Source: DSAR01 sp034437315
GTDB taxonomy: Bacteria; Chloroflexota; Anaerolineae; B4-G1
Direction: 5' to 3'
NCBI GenBank assembly: GCA_034437315.1
Contig: DAOTUC010000310.1
Span: 1-12,225 of the forward strand
DNA: 12,225 nt
Shown in pieces: positions 6,455-12,225 of this stretch (position 1 is its first letter; each line of letters begins with the position of its first letter). A program made the position numbers and the translations under genes. A model generated the notes under the pieces. The model was not told the DNA's origin. It saw nothing but the letters and a program-made list of their open reading frames with translations, and searched no databases.

Positions 6455-9109
6455 CTAAATCAACTGTTCGATTGTCTCCAACAGGTTATTCTGGTCAAAC
6501 GTGTTCTTGGTAATGTAAGCATCGGCGCCGACCTCAATGCCCCGCGCCTTATCCTCCGCCGAATCCAGGGAGGTGACCAGGATGACGGGAATTTCCGCCG
6601 TGCGGGGATCCTCTCGGATACGCTGGGTGAGCCCGAAACCATCCAAACGCGGCATCACCACGTCGGAAACGATCAAATCGGGCGCGCCGCCTGAGGCGAT
6701 GGCGCCCAACGCCTCTTGACCATCGGTCGCCAGTTCGACGACGTATCCGGACGCCTCCAGGATGTTCTTCTCCAGGGTGCGCGTGGTAATCGAATCGTCA
6801 ACGACGAGAATGCGAGCGCGACGACGTATCTCCACCTCAGGCGCAGGCTGGGCCAGGGCCGCCAGGACGGAGCGCTGGTCGCCGCGCAAGCCCAGTTTGA
6901 TTAAATCGGCGACGTTAAGGATCAATACGACGTCCCCACTGCCCATCACCGTCGCCCCGGCGACGCCGCCCACGCGAGACAATTGCTTTCCCAGCCCTTT
7001 GATCACCACCTCTTGTTCACCCGCCAGCGCATCGACGACGAAGGCCATACGCCGTTCGGCGGCGGCCAGGATGACGACGGGGATCCGCGCCCGATCGTGA
7101 ATCTCATCAACGCCGGGCAGCCCCAACACGTCGCCCAATCGCACCAGCGCCAACGGGCGCTCGTTGTAGATAATCGTATCCCGGCCTTCTAGCGGCGCGA
7201 CGTCGTCCGGTTTGACGTACATGATGTATTCAATGGCGTTGTGGGGAATGGCGAACCGTTCACCAGAGGCCCGGACGAGCAACCCGCGCGAACTGGTCAA
7301 CGTCAGGGGAAGCGTGAGGATAAAGGATGCGCCATCTCCGGGGGTCGTTTCGACGTCAATCCGGCCGTGCAACGCCTCTACATTTCGCCGCACCACGTCC
7401 AACCCAACCCCACGACCGGAAATATCGGTGATGATCGGGCTGGTGGAGACGCCGGCGTTGAAAATAGCCTCCTTCAGGTCTTCCTCGTTCAGGGCGGTGG
7501 CGTCCAATCCACCGCGACGGGAGACGGAGCGCCGAATGGCCTCCAAATCCAGCCCGCAGCCATCGTCGGATACGCAAATCACCACATCTTTGCCCAACTG
7601 TTCCGCCTTCAGGGTGATGGTCCCGACGGCCGGCTTACCCTGGGCGAGCCGTTTTCGGGTCGGTTCCAGACCATGATCGACCGCATTGCGCAAGAGGTGA
7701 ATGAGCGGGTCTTTAATCTGCTCCAATACACGCTTATCCAGCTCCGTCTCGCCCCCAATGATCTGCAAGAGCGCCTCTTTATCCGATTCTTGCGCCAGAT
7801 CCCGCACCATACGACCAAAGGTGTTGGTGATGGTCGTCAGGGGCAACATCCGCACCCGCTTGACCTCTTGCTCCAGCTCGTCAATCACCAGGGCCATGTG
7901 CATCGTATCGTTGGCGTATTCCCGCACCAGTTTGTTGATATAAGTGGTCAATTCACGCAACCACTCCTGGCTATTGCCGGCGTAGTCTAACAGGCGGGAT
8001 ATATCCTTGCCAATCTTGCTCTCACGGGCTGTCTTATCGTTGCCCGCCCTCTTCCCCGGGTACGCGCGCGAGTAGGCGCGTGAATGAGCGCGCGAGTGAG
8101 CGGAAGAAAGAGCAGCGGGAAGGTTGTCGTTCCTCAATCCGCCGCGCTCCTTGGGCTTATCTTTGCCGGGCGCGACCTCCACCGGTCCCAGACGGTGAAG
8201 GCCAAAGATTCCCTCAATGTCTTGACGGGCCAACCGATTGTAAGCGCTCCGAGCAGCCAACCATTCCCTCTGCCAGGAGGCTGCCAACTCTTGCAGGTGA
8301 CGTATCTGCCCCAGGCGCTGTTCCGCCCGAATTTTGGTGACGAGCAATTCGCTAAGTTGCGCCATCAAGGCGTCCAGTTTACTCACACTGACGCGAATCG
8401 TTTCATCCGCGCCAAACACCGGCCCAGAAGTCGTGTCCTCCGGCTCCTTTGCCAGCTCCTTTTCAGGCCCATTTGCCGGTTCTTCAGCGGTCTCCGATGG
8501 CGGGGGCGGCTGTCGCGCCATTTCCGCGCTGACTTCAGCCGGTTCGATGGACGTTTCCTGGCGCTCCGCGTCGCTTGGCGTCTCGTCCAGGCCCTCGACT
8601 GCCTCTTTATCTACATCTACATCTTCATCCTCGTCCTCGGCTGTGGGCTTGTCCTGGGCCCCATCTCGGGCCTGGCCCGCGCTCCCGTCCCCGATCCGCG
8701 CCTCAGCGTGCGCCTGTTCCAGGTTGCTCAACGCTTGCAACGCTGCGAGCGGCGGCGTAGTCTCGCCCTCTTCGTAGGCTTTCTGGACCACCTGGATGGC
8801 GTCGACTGTCTTGTAGCAGGCGGTAAAGAGATCGGTGCTGGGAAGGACCGCGTCCTTCTGTAGATCGGCCAATACGCTCTCCAGCGCATGCGCCAATTGC
8901 TCGACCATGGTGACGCCCATCGCACGGGCGGCGCCCTTCAAGCTATGCGCAGCGCGGAAAATATCCTCCAGCGCGACCTTCCGCTGCTCACCCTTCACCG
9001 TATCCTGCTCCAAGGCCAGCAACCCATCGTTCATCGTCTGAACGTGCTCTGCTAACTCAGCCCGAAAGGAGCTGATCAACTGTTCCCGAACTTTAGCCGC
9101 TAGAGACAT
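6455..9109 (-). CDS. cheA: CheA-type chemotaxis histidine kinase with C-terminal receiver
   Basis: An 884-residue hybrid CheA. Order: Hpt/P1 (about 5-130) with phospho-acceptor His55 (AAHSLKGAA); a long acidic, proline-containing linker (about 135-232) where the P2 domain is absent or unrecognisable; a dimerisation helical hairpin (about 235-420) interrupted by a low-complexity insertion (about 303-365) with AHSR/AYSR repeats; HATPase/P4 with N-box Asn475 (NAVDHG), G1 DDGCG (515-519) and G2 GRGVGL (565-570); a CheW-like P5 (about 606-745); and a receiver (about 765-884) with D771/D772, D816 and K868. It couples MCP state to phosphorylation of its own receiver, the RRs and the CheBs. The fused receiver is typical of alternative or twitching-type chemosensory systems (ChpA, FrzE, PixL), where it may act as phosphate sink or output. 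The ATG has GGGAGG (9115-9120) five bases upstream; the MCP gene ends 18 bases before. Confidence 0.96.
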   Translation of the reverse strand: MSLAAKVREQLISSFRAELAEHVQTMNDGLLALEQDTVKGEQRKVALEDIFRAAHSLKGAARAMGVTMVEQLAHALESVLADLQKDAVLPSTDLFTACYKTVDAIQVVQKAYEEGETTPPLAALQALSNLEQAHAEARIGDGSAGQARDGAQDKPTAEDEDEDVDVDKEAVEGLDETPSDAERQETSIEPAEVSAEMARQPPPPSETAEEPANGPEKELAKEPEDTTSGPVFGADETIRVSVSKLDALMAQLSELLVTKIRAEQRLGQIRHLQELAASWQREWLAARSAYNRLARQDIEGIFGLHRLGPVEVAPGKDKPKERGGLRNDNLPAALSSAHSRAHSRAYSRAYPGKRAGNDKTARESKIGKDISRLLDYAGNSQEWLRELTTYINKLVREYANDTMHMALVIDELEQEVKRVRMLPLTTITNTFGRMVRDLAQESDKEALLQIIGGETELDKRVLEQIKDPLIHLLRNAVDHGLEPTRKRLAQGKPAVGTITLKAEQLGKDVVICVSDDGCGLDLEAIRRSVSRRGGLDATALNEEDLKEAIFNAGVSTSPIITDISGRGVGLDVVRRNVEALHGRIDVETTPGDGASFILTLPLTLTSSRGLLVRASGERFAIPHNAIEYIMYVKPDDVAPLEGRDTIIYNERPLALVRLGDVLGLPGVDEIHDRARIPVVILAAAERRMAFVVDALAGEQEVVIKGLGKQLSRVGGVAGATVMGSGDVVLILNVADLIKLGLRGDQRSVLAALAQPAPEVEIRRRARILVVDDSITTRTLEKNILEASGYVVELATDGQEALGAIASGGAPDLIVSDVVMPRLDGFGLTQRIREDPRTAEIPVILVTSLDSAEDKARGIEVGADAYITKNTFDQNNLLETIEQLI
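8054..8101 (-). repeat. 12-bp tandem repeats inside cheA
   Basis: Three 12-base units (8090-8101, 8078-8089, 8066-8077) that differ by a few substitutions, then a degraded fourth (8054-8065). They code for AHSR-AHSR-AYSR-AYPG around residues 337-352, at the tip of the dimerisation hairpin. Period 12 keeps the frame whatever the copy number. Confidence 0.85.
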
Positions 9110-9127
9110 AACGTCCTCCCCACCCCA

Positions 9128-11467
9128 TCAATAGATCGAGTCAAGCAAATCATCCGCGAATTGATTCAACTCGCGCGAGATTTTTTCCGCCTGGCGCGTG
9201 CTGCTCAACGTCTGCGCGGTAGCCTGGTTGATGTTCTGCATCGCCAGCGCGATTTGCTCCACGCCGGACGCCTGTTGCCGCCCGCCGGCGACCAGTTGCA
9301 TCGCCGCCTGGGCCGATTCCTCAATCACACCGGCGAGTTGATCGATCACCTCCTGGGCCTGGCCCACGAGGTTGACCCCCTCCTCGACGCTCTTGGTCCC
9401 CTCCTCCGTCGCCATCACCGTCGCGTTGGTCGCTTTCTGAATATCGGAAAGGATAGATTTAATCTGCGCCGTCGCCTGTTTCGACTGTTCCGCCAAGTTG
9501 CGCACCTCCTGGGCCACCACGGCGAAGCCCTTGCCGTATTCGCCCGCCCGCGCCGCCTCCACACTGGCGTTCAAGGCCAGCATATTCGATTGGGCCGCGA
9601 TGTCGTTCACCGTGGCGGTGATCTCGCCGATCTGCTGCGTCTGTTCCGAGAGCGCCAGGATGTTCTCCGCGATCCCCTCTACCTGATTGCGAATTTTAAT
9701 CATGCTCTCGATGGAATTATCCACCGCCTGCCGGCCGGTACGCGAGACCTCGACGGTCCGCTGAGAGGCGTTGGCGACGTCCTGGGCCCGGGCGACCGAC
9801 TGTTCCGCGATAGTCTTCAACTCATCGACCGTGGTCGTCGTCTGGCTGATGGCGGCCGATTGCTCACTGGCGCTGGACGATTGTTGGGTGGTCGATGCCA
9901 GGATCTCCGAGGCCGCCGATCCTAACTTCTGGGCCATCGCCTTGATCTCTATATTGACCTCTTCCAAATGGGCGACCATCTCGTTCAAATTTTCTCCCAA
10001 GATGACGAGGGGGTCGTCACGGCTGCCATACGTCTCCAGCGTCAACCGGGCCGAGAGATTTCCCCGGGCCACGTCCGCCACGAAGATCATGTATTCCGCC
10101 ACTGTCGCCTGCAAGCGTTCCCGCTGTTCTCGCTCGTTTTCCAGCATCTGGCGCAAACGGCTGGTCATATCCCAAAACGCCCTCTGCAATTGACCGATTT
10201 CACCGTGCTGCTGCACCTCAATCTCGGCGCTGAAATCTCCCACAGCCACCTGTTGGCTGAATTCGACCAGCCGCTCAATCGGGCTGACGATGGCTTGAGC
10301 GGAAAACGAAGCTCCGACGGCGGTGACAACGATCGTCAAAACGCCAAAACCCAGGAGAAGCCACAGAAGGTCGCTCTGCGCCGCGCTCATCCTTTCGATG
10401 TGTTCGTCCAACGGTCGCAAGGGAGCGAAAGCCGCCTCCTCCAATTGTTCCACGATGATAATCCATGGGAATCCCTCGAATTCCGACAATCCATAGACCT
10501 CGCCCGAGGCCGCGAAGGCGTATCCGACGCCGACCGGTTCGCCATTCAAATTCTTCCGTCCCATCAATGAGCCTCTCATAGCGCTGGGGCTTTCGAGCAC
10601 CTGGAGCGCCACGTCCCAAGCGCGCGCTTTGAGGTTACCGGCTTCGCTCATCATCAACGCCGGATCATGCTGGCTTTCGGTGTCGGCGATCAAATAACCA
10701 TCTTGATCGAAAAGGCGAATCTCGCCGCCCTCTATCTTTCCGGCTATCCGATCCAGATCATAATGCAACATCTTGATATTCAAAGTCGCCTTTAAAACGC
10801 CGCGTGGGCCTTCCTCATCCTCGACCTGCCAAGCGATATCCATGAAACATTGGGACTTGCACACCGGGTCTCCGATATACCATTCATCCTCCCAGGCGCC
10901 TTTCCACCAGTCTGTCTCTTGCCAATTAAACCGGTCGGGCATCTGATCATATGCCACGGTGAACCCGTGGCTCTCGGTCAGGATGATTTCAGAGAATATC
11001 GGATTGCTGCGCACCAAATCTTGCAGGTAAACCGTCAAATATCGATTCTCCACCAATGCACGGGTCTCCTGCATCACTTCTTCGACCCGCTCAGAGGACA
11101 TATGAATCAGGCCTCGTCTCTGGGCTTCCCGATCACCATCTGTCACCGCCTGGCGTATGGCCGGGGCCTTAGACCATTCGCTCACGCTGTGAACCTGCCC
11201 GTACATCGTATCGTCGATTTCGTCCATCGCAAAATCGGCCTGGCTCTCCAGGAAAGCGCCGACCGTATCGTAGGCCATGCTCTGCCGGGAACGCACAATC
11301 CCGGCCTGCAAGTCTTCGATCATGCGCGTCAAGGAAAGGGCGACAACGACAGAGACAATGATCAACGGAACGAGCGCCGCCACAACCATCCGAAATGTCA
11401 TCGTCACGCCCAGCCGGCGCCAGAAGCTTCCTTTTAGGCCAACTAAAAGATTGTCTGATTGGGTCAT
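9128..11467 (-). CDS. Membrane methyl-accepting chemotaxis protein with Cache-like sensor
   Basis: A 779-residue chemoreceptor. A short cytoplasmic N-terminus precedes TM1 (about 27-48), then an extracytoplasmic sensor of about 310 residues (50-362) with Cache-like features: a long first helix, a WW-containing segment (187-188) and a strand-turn IRLFDQDGYLIAD (250-262). A close cysteine pair (C203, C207) lies in it. TM2 (about 366-387) leads to a HAMP domain (388-441), a second HAMP-like segment (about 456-505), and the coiled-coil signalling domain with the conserved hairpin tip around EAARAGEYGKGFAVVAQEVR (637-656). This tip contacts CheA and CheW. No C-terminal CheR-tethering pentapeptide is seen. 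Start ATG with AAGGAA (11473-11478) five bases upstream. The ligand cannot be predicted. The last 146 residues closely match the partial MCP upstream. Confidence 0.95.
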   Translation of the reverse strand: MTQSDNLLVGLKGSFWRRLGVTMTFRMVVAALVPLIIVSVVVALSLTRMIEDLQAGIVRSRQSMAYDTVGAFLESQADFAMDEIDDTMYGQVHSVSEWSKAPAIRQAVTDGDREAQRRGLIHMSSERVEEVMQETRALVENRYLTVYLQDLVRSNPIFSEIILTESHGFTVAYDQMPDRFNWQETDWWKGAWEDEWYIGDPVCKSQCFMDIAWQVEDEEGPRGVLKATLNIKMLHYDLDRIAGKIEGGEIRLFDQDGYLIADTESQHDPALMMSEAGNLKARAWDVALQVLESPSAMRGSLMGRKNLNGEPVGVGYAFAASGEVYGLSEFEGFPWIIIVEQLEEAAFAPLRPLDEHIERMSAAQSDLLWLLLGFGVLTIVVTAVGASFSAQAIVSPIERLVEFSQQVAVGDFSAEIEVQQHGEIGQLQRAFWDMTSRLRQMLENEREQRERLQATVAEYMIFVADVARGNLSARLTLETYGSRDDPLVILGENLNEMVAHLEEVNIEIKAMAQKLGSAASEILASTTQQSSSASEQSAAISQTTTTVDELKTIAEQSVARAQDVANASQRTVEVSRTGRQAVDNSIESMIKIRNQVEGIAENILALSEQTQQIGEITATVNDIAAQSNMLALNASVEAARAGEYGKGFAVVAQEVRNLAEQSKQATAQIKSILSDIQKATNATVMATEEGTKSVEEGVNLVGQAQEVIDQLAGVIEESAQAAMQLVAGGRQQASGVEQIALAMQNINQATAQTLSSTRQAEKISRELNQFADDLLDSIY

Positions 11468-11561
11468 AACGCTTCCTTAATTGAAATTTTATCCTCTTTA
11501 GGATTTCGTATGATGCTCGACTTGGATTTGGCAACCCGAGCCACATTTAGAGGCCAGGTGC

Positions 11562-11591
11562 ATTATGCCACAAAATGCGGGGATTTGGTAA
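11562..11591 (-). promoter_or_regulatory. Weak sigma70-like promoter candidate upstream of the MCP gene
   Basis: On the minus strand TTACCA (11591-11586, four of six -35 matches) is followed after 18 bases by CATAAT (11567-11562, five of six -10 matches), about 95 bases before the MCP start codon. Such matches arise often by chance in A/T-rich spacers, so this is only a candidate. Confidence 0.22.
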
Positions 11592-11640
11592 TCCCTTTAG
11601 AGCGAAACCCCGCGAAATCCCAGAGAGCCAAATGATGCAT

Positions 11641-11659
11641 TAGCGATATTGTTGCACAA
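11641..11659 (-). repeat. 19-bp near-repeat, copy in the spacer
   Basis: Plus-strand TAGCGATATTGTTGCACAA matches 17 of 19 bases of the sequence at 11777-11795, in the same orientation and 136 bases apart. The partner spans the last codons and part of the stop of the upstream MCP. Similarity does not extend on either side. Confidence 0.6.
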
Positions 11660-11775
11660 GCCGCCCTCAAGATGAGGGAAATTTTCTCTCGCAAGCGGCA
11701 TTATTGTACAACAGCCATATCAACCATAGGGTTACGAGCCAGTTACGATTCCGTTGCAACCCGCCACAAAACCAG

Positions 11776-12225
11776 CTAGCTATATTGTTCCACAATCTCA
11801 GACAAACTAAGCGCCAGATCGTTCAGGTCCCGCGCCGCTTTCTCCGTCTCCCGCGTGCTGGACAGGCTCTGCACGGTGGCCTGGTTGATGTTCTGCATCG
11901 CCAGCGCCACTTGCTCCACGCCGGACGCCTGTTGCCGCCCGCCCGCCACCAGTTGCATCGCCGCCTGGGCCGATTCCTCGATCACGCCGCTCAATTGTTC
12001 AATCGCCTCGCCCGCCTGGGTCGCCAACGAGACCCCCTCGTCCACGCTCTTCGTCCCCTCTTCCGTCGCCATCACCGTGGCGTTGGTCGCTTTCTGAATG
12101 TCCGAAAGAATAGCCTTGATCTGGGCCGTCGCCTGTTTCGACTGTTCCGCCAGATTGCGCACCTCCTGCGCCACCACGGCGAAGCCCTTGCCGTACTCCC
12201 CGGCCCGCGCCGCCTCCACGCTGGC
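11776..12225 (-). CDS. Methyl-accepting chemotaxis protein, C-terminal part (5' end beyond right edge)
   Basis: The frame is open to the right edge and contributes 149 residues plus the stop. It begins in the MCP hairpin tip (ASVEAARAGEYGKGFAVVAQ) and continues through the C-terminal coiled-coil arm to EQYS. Over the first 125 residues I count 12 differences from the complete MCP downstream, so the two are close paralogues sharing the same CheA-contacting tip; the last 20-odd residues diverge. The sensor and membrane parts are not in the window, so its topology and input are unknown. Same strand and orientation as the rest of the cluster. Confidence 0.95.
   Translation of the reverse strand, partial: ASVEAARAGEYGKGFAVVAQEVRNLAEQSKQATAQIKAILSDIQKATNATVMATEEGTKSVDEGVSLATQAGEAIEQLSGVIEESAQAAMQLVAGGRQQASGVEQVALAMQNINQATVQSLSSTRETEKAARDLNDLALSLSEIVEQYS

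Larger units (their letters stand above)
11468..11775 (-). other. 308-base spacer between two MCP genes
   Basis: No open reading frame of note and no clear intrinsic terminator is seen after the upstream MCP stop. On the plus strand there is a hairpin-capable GGGATT/AATCCC pair (11580-11585, 11590-11595), and on the minus strand a CCCTCA/TGAGGG pair, neither followed by a T-run in the useful direction. The spacer carries a 19-base near copy of the end of the upstream gene and a weak promoter candidate, listed separately. It is by far the longest gap in the chemosensory cluster, so the operon may have its own start here. Confidence 0.5.

Noticed and set aside
8084..8863. Plus-strand frame of 259 codons with a hydrophobic stretch, opposite cheA
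   Set aside because: The hydrophobic run is the antisense reading of the acidic linker of CheA; no ribosome site or family resemblance supports it.
11580..11595. Hairpin GGGATT-loop-AATCCC as a terminator
   Set aside because: The stem is only six base pairs and no run of T follows on the minus strand, where the genes are transcribed.

Overview
The window is almost entirely one leftward (minus-strand) chemosensory gene cluster from a bacterium, followed by a terminator and then a second, unrelated gene that runs off the left edge. The CheA kinase with a C-terminal receiver, the MCP signalling-domain style and the CheB plus small-receiver arrangement suggest a Chloroflexota-like organism. That placement is an impression from family resemblance, not a computed result.

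Layout in the direction of transcription (right to left). (1) The last 149 codons of a methyl-accepting chemotaxis protein (MCP), cut by the right edge (11776-12225). (2) A 308-base spacer with a weak promoter candidate and an echo of the end of the upstream gene. (3) A complete membrane MCP with a large extracytoplasmic Cache-like sensor (9128-11467). (4) A CheA kinase with a C-terminal receiver (6455-9109). (5) A stand-alone receiver, RR-a (5996-6421), overlapping (6) CheB-a (4942-6009). (7) A 121-residue RsbT-like protein that has lost its ATP-binding motifs (4570-4935). (8) A second stand-alone receiver, RR-b (4171-4560). (9) A second CheB with an unusual repetitive tail, CheB-b (2862-4088). 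(10) A soluble PAS-histidine kinase-receiver hybrid (1315-2847). (11) A strong intrinsic terminator (1231-1271). The spacings are very short, with stop codons inside or beside the next Shine-Dalgarno sequence, so genes 3 to 10 look like one operon.

How they probably work together: the MCP senses an extracytoplasmic signal and controls CheA, which phosphorylates its own receiver, RR-a/RR-b and the two CheB methylesterases. The PAS hybrid kinase at the end may feed a second, cytoplasmic signal into the same pool of six receiver domains. No stand-alone CheW and no CheR lies in the window; they may be just beyond the right edge. The most unusual features are the degenerate RsbT-like protein between two receiver-CheB pairs, and the short in-frame DNA repeats that have grown inside CheA and at the end of CheB-b.

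Left of the terminator, an open minus-strand frame of at least 357 codons (1-1072) encodes a protein with a zinc-ribbon-like segment and a transposase-like region. Its N-terminal part is odd, with hydrophobic and arginine-rich stretches. It has no stop codon inside the window.
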